DNA from: Ceratodon purpureus
Lineage: Eukaryota > Streptophyta > Bryopsida > Pseudoditrichales > Ditrichaceae
Direction: 5' to 3'
Length of the DNA stretch: 64,000 bases
Assembly: GCA_014871385.1 (NCBI GenBank)
Contig: CM026431.1
Span: 11,747,594 to 11,811,593, forward strand
Under the pieces are notes generated by a model that had not been told where the DNA came from, ran no database searches, and was given only the letters and a program-made list of their open reading frames with translations. The translations under genes and the position numbers were made by a program. Below, piece by piece: positions 25,181-36,772 of the stretch (the first letter of the stretch is position 1; each line of letters begins with the position of its first letter).

Positions 25181-26411
25181 TCAGGTCTTGGTCACACGGA
25201 ATTCCACCGGTCCAACCTTCGTCAATGTCAGCGTGTCTCCAATCTTCAGATTGTTAGCCGCGACGAAGCCCGCCCAACCCGTTGTGAACATACAGAAGGT
25301 CTGTTTCCCTGAAGTATAAGTGCCAGTCTTCACGCACCAGTTACGCTCCGGGCCGCGGAGGAGGTAGGTGACGCCGTCAAACCAGTCCGCGCCATGGGTA
25401 CGCCAGAAAGCAGCCGGGACATCCTGCGGCACCCCCAACGAGAGCAATGTAAGTGATTACATACCACTTCGGCATTGACTTCACCCACGCGCTCGGAGAA
25501 TGACTTACATCAAGGAACGAAAGCAACAGAAGTTCTGAAGCAGGGGATACAATGTGAAGGAACAAGGGGATAGTACTTACGAGTCTGCTCGACTCTCCTG
25601 TCTTGGTGTGCGACAACTTCAGTGTTTTCGTAAAGTGGGGGCGCTCCTGCCGTCGCACTTGTGGGGGCTTCCGCCGACGCGAGCCAACACCGTCACTGTT
25701 GTCAACTTCCGGCACCTCGGGCAAGGGTCGAGGGGGTGCGAGGTTGCTGTCTTCGCCCTCGTGCGGCACGAACCGAGTGACATCGGAGACGACTGGGGGA
25801 ACGCTGTTCAGCATAGGGCGCTCACTGGGAGGAATGGTGGCGGCTGCCGCGGCGTCCACTGCCTGTACGTCCGGAACGGGTTGCTGTGGAGGGAGGTACT
25901 CGGCGGGTGCCCCACGTCGGTGGATTGTGACGACGAGGCAGCGGTCATCAACGACCTCGAAGGTTAAGAACGCGCCCCACGAAAGTCCGTGGTCCTGCTG
26001 AAATTTGTACCAGCCGGTGCCGACACTGACAGCGGAGACTCCGGTGCTCGGTTTGTCAACACGCTGAAGCTGAAGAGGCCACTCAGTTTTCGTCCAGTTC
26101 TTGACCGTGACAAGCGCGCACTGGGGATCCTGCCCAGGCCACCCGTGCTTTGCAGTGAAGGACGCCGGGATCTCCTGCACTTGCACACTCCCACGTCATG
26201 GAGCAGCCGATTAGCGTCATTCACACAAATCACATGCAATGGAAAGCAGAAGACGCGATACATAAACAGTGTAAACGACGTGCAGAAGAGAGCCGGTGGA
26301 AATTACCAGACTGGAGTCGCAGCCCGTTGACGTCAGGGTCAGAGCGAAGTAGCGGGCCTGGACGTGGTCCAGCTCGCGCAACACCTGGAAAGCACTGGGA
26401 CCGTCTGCCAT
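25181..26411 (-). CDS. Two-B3-domain (REM-type) DNA-binding protein, cargo of element 1
   Basis: Three exons on the minus strand, all phase 0: 26307-26411, 25581-26174 and 25181-25423, giving about 313 aa. Exon 1 encodes a short leader (MADGPSAFQVLRELDHV...). Exon 2 holds the first B3 domain at about residues 36-125 (EIPASFTAKHGWP... LQLQRVD... SVGTGWYKFQQDHGLSWGAFLTFEV), then a Pro/Ala/acidic linker. Exon 3 is the second B3 (DVPAAFWRTHGADWF... TFCMFTTGWAGFVAANNLKIGDTLTL). B3 domains are plant-specific beta-barrel DNA binders acting in the nucleus; the twin arrangement is REM-like. It lies about 890 bp from the left terminus and transcribes toward it. Two paralogues with the same intron positions lie in the second element (53645 and 55560). 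Family confidence is high; target and role are unknown. Confidence 0.85.
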
Positions 26412-27622
26412 TCTTCTGCGGTTGGAGAGGAGCGACGAAAGAGAAGAGGATCGGGGACGGGAGAAGATACTCTGCGCGACGACAATTCCAACAAGTTATG
26501 CGTCTCAGAGAAGGACTTACGCTACAGCATTCAGAAGAAAGGACACAATTGAGGACCTGGACAGGAATTTATGTAGGTGAAGACGCAGAGGACGGGTGTA
26601 AAGGCCAAGGGGGCGGGGAGTAACGGGAGTTCAAGGGGGGAGTGGGCTACGGGTTTAGGGTAAAGAACTGATTCATGACTGAGCCGGCACAGCCACCACG
26701 GCACTTGATGTAGCCGACCTCTTACGTGATGAGAAGAAGGTCTGAGCGTACGGACCTATAACCTGCCGGTCACTTCGTCCATCATGGGGATCCGCTGACT
26801 CAGCGGAGCATTGATCTCCCCGATCTACATGATTATCGATCAATTAATGCGTACGGGAGAGGGGAGTCACAATCAACAAAGACCAGAAGGGGGGGAAGAC
26901 GCAAGTAGGATTTCTGACATGTACGAGTCCCATCGGGGTTCTATGCAGCACTGACAACTACGAGTCCCATCGGGGCAATCATGATCTCCAGGTTGATAGG
27001 GAGTCGAAGCAAGTTGCAAATTCCTACTCAGTATCGCATGACAGACAGATGACAAACGGAACAGTGCACTACAAACGGAACAGTGCACTACAAACGGAAC
27101 AGTGCACTTATGAGTACGTGCTACTTACCATGGACAACATCCAGACAAGGCAGGACTCCAGTGCGTGGTACTCCCTTCTCACAGAGTTCCGTATATTGTG
27201 CACCCTCCAGTGCACCCTGTAGACTTCACAGTGGGCGGCTTCATGCGGGGCGTCCTTCTCAACCTCGATCCTCCCTGTACAGAACCAGGGTAAGACGGGA
27301 ACTACATGGGAGAACAGTGGACATAAAGGAATAACGCAATGTTCATAAAACTATAGATAGCAGAGAGCACTTACATCTGCATCAGGGTGGCTCCACGGTA
27401 CCTCCGGTGGCCGGTTTCTAAAGAAGATGACAGAGAACGTCCACAAACAATGGAAATGTACCTAAGAGGCCTCTAAAAACTGCGTGGAAATCCTTCAATG
27501 AAACTACTGAACCATTCACCTACACTACAGGTGTCGTCCTAACTGAATGCTCACAAAACAACTCAGTGAGTCAGGGGACGAATCAACTACTCTATACTGT
27601 GCTTCTCGGGACTGGTAACATG
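26412..27622. other. Element interior without a confident gene
   Basis: Upstream of the B3 gene, so it should include its promoter. A 19-bp unit (ACAAACGGAACAGTGCACT) is repeated three times in tandem at 27052-27108, and TACGAGTCCCATCGGGG occurs twice (about 26927 and 26959). No protein domain is recognisable. Confidence 0.4.
27052..27108 (+). repeat. 19-bp tandem repeat, three copies
   Basis: Three perfect head-to-tail copies of ACAAACGGAACAGTGCACT inside element 1. Each unit contains the palindrome AGTGCACT. Confidence 0.8.
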
Positions 27623-28087
27623 CTAAGGGGTTGGGGGGGATCCGAAGGGAGGGTCACTGTGGGTGCTGTCGGTGCTGCGGTCGTCGTCAGCGTCATCACT
27701 ACCGTCGTCTAGGCGTCCATCGTCTTCGTCCGAGGCAGCTGGGAGTACAGAAGCCGGGCGTCCAACAGTGCCGGGGGCGGAGCGCTGCGGCATTGAGGAC
27801 GACGTAACAGGAGATTCAAGAGGCGGTGAAGCCCGTTCCGAGACACTTACGTGAACAACGCCCGTGAGTGCGGCTACTGCCTCGTACTGGCTGGTGCAAG
27901 ACGGGGACCAATCCCATTCGAAGTCGTCATCGAGCAGATGTGTGATGGCTCCGTAGTTCGGCATTTCCACATCCCAGTTGACCTGCTCGAAGAGCTCCAC
28001 GCGCTTAAGCCATTCTCGAACCTCCTTAACAGTTCCTGGACGGTGCGAGGAGATGCAATCAAAGCGGCGCTTCATTGGATCAGAGGA
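27623..28087 (-). CDS. Unidentified exon(s) in element 1
   Basis: On the minus strand a splice-acceptor-like TTCTTAAG precedes an open exon 27851-28087 ending at a good donor (CAC|GTAAGT). It encodes a Trp/acidic-rich stretch (MKRRFDCISSHRPGTVKEV..., LLDDDFEWDWSPSC...). The same frame stays open past the donor to 27623 and becomes very Asp/Ser-rich (DDGRLDDGSDDADDD). I recognise no family. The composition looks coding and the strand matches the neighbouring genes, but neither a start exon nor a terminal exon could be placed. It may be a separate cargo gene or captured host sequence. Confidence 0.35.
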   Translation of the reverse strand, partial: SSDPMKRRFDCISSHRPGTVKEVREWLKRVELFEQVNWDVEMPNYGAITHLLDDDFEWDWSPSCTSQYEAVAALTGVVHVSVSERASPPLESPVTSSSMPQRSAPGTVGRPASVLPAASDEDDGRLDDGSDDADDDRSTDSTHSDPPFGSPPTP

Positions 28088-29243
28088 CTTAAGAACAGAA
28101 GAAAGCAATGACAGAAAGCACTGAAAACAAAGAGAAGAGGAGAAAGGCGTTTAGAGGCAGGAGGGGGAGGGGTTTGTAGTCCACAAGCGCTGGAAGTTCT
28201 CGCGGCCACGGAGGTCGCTGTTGTCCACGCAGAAACATAAGTCCGCCACATGCGACACTGTGACAATCAATTAATTTCGGAATACGACAAGGTCTCAGAC
28301 ACTGACGGGGCGTAGTCCGGTAGGGTCCCTCCGCTGCTTGAGAGGTCCCGCAGAGCACTGTCGTGCACAGCTCTACCATGAACCTGTCACATTCACTTTG
28401 TGAGAACCTGCTGTACATGACTCTAACTCACCTGACTCTAGACCCGGACTGAGGTTCTGAAGGGGCACAAAATTCAATCCAACACACACTCCGTATGCTG
28501 ACAAGGGTTGAGTGGAGATTGGACACCTCTTACCAACTGCCAGCAGGGGTTCTGGACATTCTTTGTCTATGGAAGTCTCCCTAGCGATACACCGCTTCGC
28601 TTGATCCGAGAAGGAGAATAACATACCGTCAGCGACCGCACCTGGAGGAGTATATTACACAGAGCAAGTCACGTATCATTAGAGAAGATTCCAGGTTAGC
28701 CCAGAAGGATACAAGTGCCACGTTCGCAGGATGGTAGACCAGGGAGTACTTCACGTGAACCCGACCTCAGTCTCTGTTCCAGAACAGATTTCAAAAACAA
28801 ACAGTTACATAGTCCGACATTTACAAACGACAAAGTTATGCGTCTGAGACGTAACAGATAAGGTCCAAGTGTTCTCTGTTCATGAACAGGGTCACTAAGT
28901 TCACGAGGCAGCTTCAGTGACAGTTTTTCAGAGAGAAGTGACTTCCAGAAGCTCCTCTGATGCCTAGGCCCGGATTCAGAGAGCATCGCTTCAAAAACTT
29001 AGAGCCTACGTGGGTGTAGTCCGTCTCCATTTCGCCGTGCACAGAACTCACGGCGGATCTCCCCAGCATTGTCACGAGTCGGTCAGAAGGAACGACGGCG
29101 GAATCTCGGAGTAGAGGACCGACCATCGCGCTTCCTTGAGGAGTCAACTCCATGTTCTTCATGCAAGGTGACCGCGGTCCTCCTCATATCCTCCGCTCCG
29201 TCCTGCGAGACCGTTCACGGTAAGTTCAGCATAGCTAAAATAA
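28088..29243. other. Downstream flank of the element 1 transposase gene
   Basis: Probably includes the 3' UTR of the transposase gene. A minus-strand stretch near 28170-28265 reads VSHVADLCFCVDNSDLRG after an acceptor-like CACAG and could be another exon of the unidentified gene, but it has no acceptable donor. Nothing else is supported. Confidence 0.3.
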
Positions 29244-32200
29244 TCAGAGCGCCCTGCCAGTACGCCGCTGTAACCTTTCATGTTGTGTTTGGTAGCATGC
29301 TTCCTGACACATCCACTTGTTTCCGCAAGATGAACAGAACCATTTCTGCACTCGGCCGCAAATTATACAGCGTCGCTTCAGGGGAGACCGGAATAGTGTG
29401 TGGACGGGTAGGGGGCGCCTCGGTGCGGGTACAGCGGGGAATCTTTGTCGTCTTCGGCTCTGTATTTCCTCCTCAGCCAAATGCTTACCAACAGTGATTT
29501 TGAACTTCAAATGCGACATCACTGGGGAACCAAGCTGCTCAACCTCTTTCTTCCAGGTGACGTACGAGTTGACCATAGTCTGATCCAGGACGAGGTGAAA
29601 AATTTTCACCCACCACTTGTGACAACGGAGTTGGCAGGAGTAGCTCCCCCGGAGTTGATCTGCAACGTCCACACCGCGCATGTACTCTACGTACTGCCGG
29701 TGCATGGGGGATGAAGGCACCTCAACCTGACCTCGACGTCCAGGTATCCTTCGAAGTACTGAGGTGTTCGGTTCCCATGGAGACGTTGCTGTGCTCAATA
29801 GCGTTACTAGTTTTTTATCTTGCCAAGATACTACGGCCATCTGGCGGTGCACGTGAGTCCAGATCACCATTGAACCCCGCATGTTCCCATCCACCGTCCT
29901 CATGAGACCCGCAGGCAAGTTCTTACTTAAACGCCGCACTGTACCTGTTGCCCATATCCCATTACACATTAGCTCGTGGAAGAGGTTCACACTTCCGAAG
30001 AAGTTGTCAATCACGAGGCAGTGCCCGCGGTTTTCAAGCCCCGCCACCATTCGCTCAACGACGTGGTAAGCCAAACCATTAGGGCCAGCCCCTGTCCCTT
30101 CACCAAAATATACCTCCATCCCCGCAACAAAACGACTCTTTGAGCTTGCCAGCAGCCAGACCTTTATCCCAAACCTGACTGGCTTCTTAGGCATGAATTG
30201 CCTGATGTGGCAGTAACGGCCCTTGTAGGGGATTACACATTCGTCCACGGTGATTTCCCTTTCTAAGTTATAAATCTCCTTCGATACCTTCACAAACATG
30301 TCGACAATCCATCTGGTCTTTGCTATCCTGTCATACCTCGGGTCATTCACATCCCTTACAACAGTACTATTATCTATCAGATGCAGGCAACGCATAATGG
30401 CCTCCCACCTCGATAAAGTCATGATGGAGGATATCAGATCGCAGTACAGGAATGGAACACTACGCATCCAATACTGCCTGATACTGGGCAATCGTTTGCA
30501 CCCCATGAGTATGCAGATTGCGAGCCATCCCCGCATCTCCACCCGAGTGACCTCGTACCACCTTGGTCCCCCCTTCGTACGCGGACGCTGATTCTCCAGA
30601 GGAGGCATGGTTGTCTGTGCGTACCTATTCGTTTCCATTACAATCCGGTCCACGCACTCATCCGTCCAGTACATATCGAAGACTCTGTGCGGGAGAGGAA
30701 CTCCTTCAGGTGGAGGGGCGGTCAGACCAGGAGGAGGGCCCGTGAAGTCGTCACGGCTCCGAACGAAGTCGACGCTGCCTGAAGACCAGGAGCTTTTCCG
30801 ATAGTGATGGGCAAGCTCCATTGTATCCATGTGCCGGGGTGTAAAGGCCTCCGGCCGCATGCACCAATTCTCCAACCCCGGCTGATCGTTCTCTGGGTCC
30901 TCTTCATCTACGCCCAGTCGTGCCTCATCGTCGGTTTCTACATCGTCCTCCCACTCTGGGATCCACTCCGCGTCACTAGAATCTGCTGACAGTAGAGGCA
31001 ACCCCCCCCCCACCCTCATCGTTCCCTAGAGTCCTGTTAGGACACAGCATGTATCGAGGCAGATGAGCGCTTACCTTGGGAAAAGTTGCTCTCGCCGTTG
31101 AGTCTTGAGTACCGTCAACCCCCTCCATGTCAGAGGGGGCATCATAGTCCGCGATGGGGTGACCATGTGGCTCGACGGACCCTGCGTCGCCACGGGTGTT
31201 CTCAGCGACATGCTCTGTTCGCCTCGGTCCTTCTTCACTACCACCGGCGCAGGATCCATGGTTTACCCCCCCAACACCTCCCCCCGCGACACCGCCTGAG
31301 TACGCATGGAAAGCCCCGCCCGCATCCGGTCCCCGTCCTGCCCCTCCACTCATGCTTCCGGAACCTCTACCTGGAGTTCCAGGGTAGGACTCCAGATTGT
31401 CCGGGAAAACGACAGCATTCTTCGGGCTGAAGCAATGCTGGCGTTTCCACCAACCATACCCGTGACCACCCTCGGAACCATAGGCACGGACTTCTGGGCC
31501 ATCTGCCACACGGACATTCTCTTCCGGCATGTGTAGCTCCATGTTGTAGCCGCCGAGGTCGCATAACACCATCCTCTTCCCAGTACCCGTGTGCAGACCC
31601 TCCCCAATGACATCTCCCTGCGTCCAGGAGGGTGTGTCCCCGGTGTGGAATGATGCCTCGGAGAGGAATCTATTTGGGACTAGGACAGCCCACCCAGACC
31701 GACGGGAGCTCCAGTCAACGTATGTGCCGATAAACTTCTCAGGCATATCCCCCACAGCGACACGCACCAGCCTCTCAAGCGCTCCACCGGGATGTGTAGC
31801 TCCAAAGCCGGTATGCCTCGCAATGGGAGGGAGCGTCGACCTCCAAGCGTCGTCCCGGAAAACGGAGTCCCACAGGTTTATATTGCATGTCTCCATGCTT
31901 CCTACGGAGTGCAAAGACTCCGGCGCCACTATGTCGTCAAACTCATCGTACCCGGAGCGGAAGTCAGCAAGCACCTCGCAGATGGTTTGGTCGTTGGCCC
32001 TCTGTCGCTCGTACTCAGCGCACAGCGCTGCTAGCGCCCGCGTTTGGACCCCTTCCGTGGCATTTGGGACGACAATTGGTATCTCCCAACCCTTGGGCTT
32101 CCGGTGCTGTTTCGGCTTTGTGCTCTTCCCTTTCTCCTCCTTCGTGTACTTACGAGGACGCCGTCTCACTCCACCTGGCCATTGCACAAGTCAGGGTACG

Positions 32201-32447
32201 CAAAAAGAATTCCTCACAAGCAGCACCGCATAGAATACCTATGAACACGCATGGAAGGAGGCGCCAATTGACATGGAAAAAGTAGGAGTAAGTCACCCCT
32301 CTGCGACTCAAGTCATGGTGTTGGTAGTTCTCTCACCCCGGCATGCTGGTGTTGTATCAGGTGGTGGAGGCCCAAAGTCGCTTCCTGGTGCACTCTCCGG
32401 CATGGGCGTTTGCTGGCTGGAATCCGCGACTCCCACTGCTATCGTGG

Positions 32448-33083
32448 CTACCCTCTTCGCCCTGGACTTCCTCTGGGTGAGAGGAAGCCCCCCCTCTGCG
32501 ACGGGCTTCACCTGTCTCGGCTTCCTCGGACGTTTCACCGCCTGGCTCGGCGGTGGTGTCATCAATTGGGTGAGTGGGAGCGCCGTATCCTCTCCCACAG
32601 CGGGCTCGTTGCCAGCGACCACCGGCGGGAGATCCACCTGCACAGTGCCTTGTAATTAGTCCCTTCGCACCATTGGGAAGCCTATTCTCCCCAAATCACA
32701 TGCATTGGAAATGTACAGTAACGAGAAGTTCCGAATCTACTAAAATACAGAAAGCCAGCATATAGGCGTCTTCGTTCGAAATGTACCTGCTGGGCTACCC
32801 TCTTCGCCCTGGACTTCCTCTGGGTGAGAGGAGGCCCCCCCTCTGCGACGGGCTTCACCTGTCTCGGCTTCCTCGGCCGTTTCACCGCCTGGCTCGGCGC
32901 TGGCGTCATCAACTGGGTGAGTGGGAGCGCCATATCCTCTCCCACAGCGGGCTCGTTGCCAGCGACCACGGGCGGGAGATCCACCTGCACAGTGCCTTTT
33001 AATTAGTCCCTTTCGCACCACTGGGAACCCTATTCTCACCAAATCACATGCATTGGAAATGTACAGTAACCAGAAGTCCGGAA
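32448..33083. repeat. Tandem duplication of an AT-hook-like exon with its intron
   Basis: 32448-32738 and 32793-33083 are about 95% identical direct copies (period 345 bp). Each copy includes the exon encoding KRPRKPRQVKPVAEGG plus its upstream intronic sequence. Both copies keep the acceptor (GCAG|GTGGATC) and phase 0, so the duplication added one in-frame exon. Confidence 0.85.
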
Positions 33084-33670
33084 TTGCACTTACTTTCTTC
33101 GCCCTGGATTGGCGCTGACGCTTCGGTTTCGGAGGGAGGTCTTCGTTTTCCTTCCCCGCTGCCGTGAATAAGCCGATTGCGTCCACCCCCCCTGCATCAC
33201 AGCCTGTGCTCCACGGTGAGTATTTATTAACTACGATGCTAGTCACAGTTGCAGTTCACCATCTCCCATACTAGGACCCCGCATGCACAAGAAGAGAAAA
33301 CGGGTCAAGTGCTGCACAATGGTGAGTAGTTTACCTTCTTCTTGCTCTGCCGTGGCTTCCTCTGCTTTGGCTGCGGAGCTCTTATCTCCGGCGCCGTTAG
33401 AGGAAGGCATAACTGGGACAACCGTATGTCCTGCACATTTCCACACCCCATGGGAGCGCACATGAGGTCATTTCTGCCGACACTGAACAGTATAGGACCG
33501 TAGGTCACCAGCATTCCCACACCTACTCTCGAGAGGCATCATTTGCGGAAATTCAAAACACAAGAAGGAAATTCACATGCATGATGCCTCCCACAGTTGA
33601 CATTACCAGGGATGCTGACTCTAATTTGGGACTCGCAGGATTAGAAGAAGCTGACTCTAAAACCCTGAAA

Positions 33671-33686
33671 CTAAACCCTAAACCCT
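33671..33686. promoter_or_regulatory. Telobox-like motif near the 5' end of the transposase gene
   Basis: CTAAACCCTAAACCCT: two units of the plant telomere-type AAACCCT motif. Such teloboxes commonly lie near plant transcription starts and first introns. Here it falls in the presumed first intron of the transposase gene. Confidence 0.4.
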
Positions 33687-33799
33687 GTCACAGCGATGAT
33701 GAACCATACCTCTGTTTCCATGGCTGGCTCTGAATTGTGGTCCACTGCCGTCAGAACAGGCTGAGACGCTCCCCGCGCCATCCTCGCCAATCGCTTCAT

Positions 33800-34771
33800 C
33801 CTGTCGAAGGTCGCTCGGGAAAATGTGATTACGGAGGATGTCAGTCACAGTATCCGGGAACTTCTTCCGCTCGCACCAACCAAGAATACGCGCAGCGTGT
33901 CTGTACCACAGATATCTGCAGCGTTCTTGGGCTCCAAAATGCCCTCGTCGATTCCAGGTACTCGGCCGTGCTTGTGCCAGAAGTGCCCTCGGATCCAGCA
34001 ATTGCACAGCCCTTGAGGCCCCCTCCTTCGAAACCCCCTGTCCTGCAAACCACCTCTCCAGCTGCCCCTCCAACGCAAGGCGCTCCCCGCTCTTTGCTGT
34101 CCCAATATATCCCATGTAATGAGTACTCCACAGACGCATTGGCAGAACGCACAGGCTTCAAACGCGAAATGAATTACAGAAATTGCAATGCCAGAGGAGA
34201 TTATAACCTGCCGTCGCGAGCATCTCCGGAAGTCAAACCTGCTCTCCATTTCCCCCCTAATCCGAGCAATGGTACTCCAGACTCTCTTGTCACAATCTCC
34301 GCAGCCGCCTCCCTCACATCCTAATCGCCGTCGCAAGGCAGTCCGGATCAGCGACAACAAGTCATAAACAAATTGGAGAAGCCGCAAAACAGCGGAGTGG
34401 AGAAGGTGGAACGCGAGCGGACCCTGGAAACCCAATGGCGAGGGCTTCGTCACACGAGGGTGTCCTTCAACGACCCCGACCGGCCGAGGCGGTCACCAAC
34501 GGCCACCGTAAGTTACGGATTCCCCCCCAGACGGCGCCGCCCTACCTACGGCGTCCAGTACGTCCACCCTACGAATACCCCGCAATACACGGAAAACGAA
34601 ACGTTTCTGCTCACAGAAACCACCCTATGCCTCCGAAAATTATTCAGAAAATTGGACAATTTCCCCCATATCACTGCCGAGGTATGTGTAGTTTGGACCT
34701 TCACCTAATTCTCAATATCACAACGGGAAAACAGGAGAAAGTAACAACCGTAGGCCAGTTTGGACTGGTAA
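33800..34771. other. Right flank of element 1, no confident gene
   Basis: Minus-strand frames of 106-202 codons overlap here (for example one with YLWYRHAARILGWCERKKF), but no family is recognisable and no complete exon chain could be built. It should contain the transposase promoter, 5' UTR and right subterminal sequence. Confidence 0.35.
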
Positions 34772-34783
34772 CTGCAAAAGGGG
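34772..34783 (-). repeat. Right terminal inverted repeat of the 10.5-kb element
   Basis: CTGCAAAAGGGG on the plus strand, the exact inverse of 24289-24300, directly followed by TTAA at 34784-34787. Confidence 0.9.
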
Positions 34784-34787
34784 TTAA

Positions 34788-36772
34788 CTTGCACAGCTTA
34801 CAAGTGTTGCTGTAAAGCTGAATCTAGGATGTTAAAAATTAATGCACCATTGCTGCCATTGTGGTATAATTGTACTCTGTCTGGGGTTAATAACTTGAAT
34901 TACATGGTAGATTGAACTCACTACAGTAGTGTTGAAAGTGTTGGGAAAAACAAGTCTTCATCTTGGTCCATTACCAACCTACTTAGTGAACATTAGGACC
35001 AGCATAGTGAACGACATTGTGGCTGCTCCTCTAAAGTCTAGTCCTCCTGATGGGTATGTTTCTCAGTACCTTTGAGCTCTCAGATGGACCAATTTTGACT
35101 CTAGAATTGATTGCCTAGTAAACAATAACCACCCACCATCCCCTCACCATACTACTATCAAAAGTAGATATCCGGTCAAGCAAAGGTTCACCTGAAACCG
35201 TAATGGCATACCATACTACAATAGTCCTGCCCCCAAAGTAAAACACGAGTAATTTTAAACTAAATTGTGATGGGTACTTCCAGCGGAATCAGCACTTATG
35301 TATGATGTGGGAATAGAAGTTGTAACAGTTTAATTATGATGGTCTAATTTACAATTAGATTCCAAAAATTTAACCAGTATGGACACATGGCTGCATACCA
35401 GTAGTCGTCCTTCAAATCTCCACATCAACAATTATAACTGTAGTAGCAATGTGAGAGCAAAGGAAAGGGCATTTTGCCGCCCCCCTTGTGCTATGGTACA
35501 CATTGGGTGCTCCCTCATAAGTTAGAACTTAGCGTGCTCTGAGCACTTGGTACCGCGGAGGAGGGATTGGCAATTAGCCAAAAACCAAAACTCTCACAAA
35601 CTGGTCACAATTCATCACAAGATGGGAGGATATGCGAGGACCATAAGGAAAGGGATGGTAAAGCCTTGCTGGTAGTTTCCTCAACAGTTGTGTACACTGG
35701 TACGCAATGAATCGTCCCCTGTGTACACGACACACAGAGAAAAAGATTATAGTCTATGATAGATGGTCGCTATAAAATCCCAAACAGGCTAGGAGTATCC
35801 TGCCTTCCAACAGACATACTTTGTATCCGTAATCAATCTGGCCGACAATTATTTACATGATTTTTCACTTTTGAATATTACATGAATGTTTGAGACTGAT
35901 TACTTCATGGCAAATTCGTGTCCATATCAGTGCAGTAAAGTATTTATACAGTGATTTTATTGATGAAACTGTAGTTGAATAGAAATGTTTTTGGTTGGAT
36001 TTTTAGTCTGAAAATTTGGTGCATCAAAATTTATATTTTACAATTTGAAGCGAGGGCTTTTTTATTGGCTGTGTAGGTTAGCGTAGTAATCACTTGATTG
36101 AATCACCAGCCTTGGGCAGAATCTTTATGAGTGGACTCTCTTGCTCACACACTTGCTAAGTGCAATACACCGAAATGATACTGATGTTTTGCCTGGACAT
36201 AGTACCTGCTATGGAAGAGCATCACCTGCTCTTGGTTTAGGTACATATCATTTTCATATAATGAATTTTCTGAACAACCCGTTTATCAACTAGCATCAAG
36301 AAAACCTGATCTATAAACTAGAAGGCAGAAATCATTTGACTTTGTCATATTCATACATACAGGCCAGGGTTGTAACTTGTAATGTAACAGACATGCAATA
36401 TCATAATATGACTCATAGTCCCTTCTATGGTTTTTGTGGAGGATTCAATGAATGGATACAATTCCCTTTGTAACATATGCAAACATCTGAGTCAGCAGCA
36501 CAAAGACATTTCACCTGAGAGTTACAAAGAGACACCCGGGCCAATGTCAGGGGCTCCACAAGTCAATATCCTAACCAACCAAGACAAGCTTCCCTACCCT
36601 TTCTCGCTTCCTGCTTCTAGTGTCCAAACTTCAAAGTACCCACTACGCTTCATACCAGTCAACCCTCCATGAACCTAGGCTCTAGCAGTTGTTCTTACAG
36701 CGCTATGAATCTGATATGTTCAGCTTTCTTCAATAACCAGGTACTCTGGATGGGAGATCTCAATAGTAAATG
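34788..36772. other. Intergenic, no supported gene
   Basis: Composition returns to AT-rich directly after the transposon. No exon-like frames, RNA gene or repeat pair was recognised. Confidence 0.5.

Larger units (their letters stand above)
29244..33799 (-). pseudogene. AT-hook-like/piggyBac transposase gene of element 1, frame broken at a G10 run
   Basis: Minus-strand spliced gene. Phase-compatible 5' exons are 33094-33203, 32787-32984 and 32337-32637, joined to a long last exon 29244-32174. Less certain first exons are 33710-33799 (ATG at 33799, MKRLARMARGASQP...) and 33335-33412 (PKQRKPRQSKKK). The 5' exons encode basic AT-hook-like motifs (KRPRKPRQVKP, RKSRAKR). The last exon has a conserved N-terminal domain (GWAVLVPNRFLSE... 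GSEGGHGYGW), an acidic EWIPEWEDD segment, the transposase core and a C-terminal Cys-rich domain (CIIC...CSSC...C...C). Within the 591-codon downstream frame the catalytic aspartates are D259, D338, D451 and D454, matching piggyBac spacing. The frame shifts by one base at the run of ten C (plus strand) at 31002-31011; a run one base shorter would be continuous, as in the second element. It could be real decay or a homopolymer assembly error. Confidence 0.82.
24285..34787 (-). mobile_element. Complete 10.5-kb piggyBac-class transposon with B3 cargo
   Basis: The element proper is 24289-34783 (10,495 bp). The target-site duplication TTAA is at 24285-24288 and 34784-34787. The termini are the perfect inverted 12-mer CCCCTTTTGCAG, after which the two ends diverge. 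Base composition rises sharply to GC-rich inside and returns to AT-rich at both boundaries. From left to right it contains a two-B3-domain gene, an unidentified exon, a piggyBac transposase gene with AT-hook-like 5' exons, and a short right flank. All recognised genes run on the minus strand, toward the left end. TTAA duplication, C-rich TIR and an internal DDE_Tnp_1_7-type transposase together identify the superfamily. The G10 frameshift in the transposase suggests this copy may not be self-mobile. Confidence 0.92.

Noticed and set aside
33660-33690. Interstitial telomere array
   Set aside because: Only two telomere-type units are present, fitting a telobox rather than a telomeric tract; the same holds at 49569-49599.
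24285-34787. Virus-transposon fusion of the Teratorn kind
   Set aside because: No capsid, polymerase or other viral gene is recognisable; the non-transposase genes that can be read are a plant B3 gene and an unknown exon.
34881-34888. A second GGGGTTAA just outside element 1 as an alternative right end
   Set aside because: The adjacent bases do not match the left terminus beyond CCCC, whereas 34772-34787 matches over 12 bp plus TTAA.
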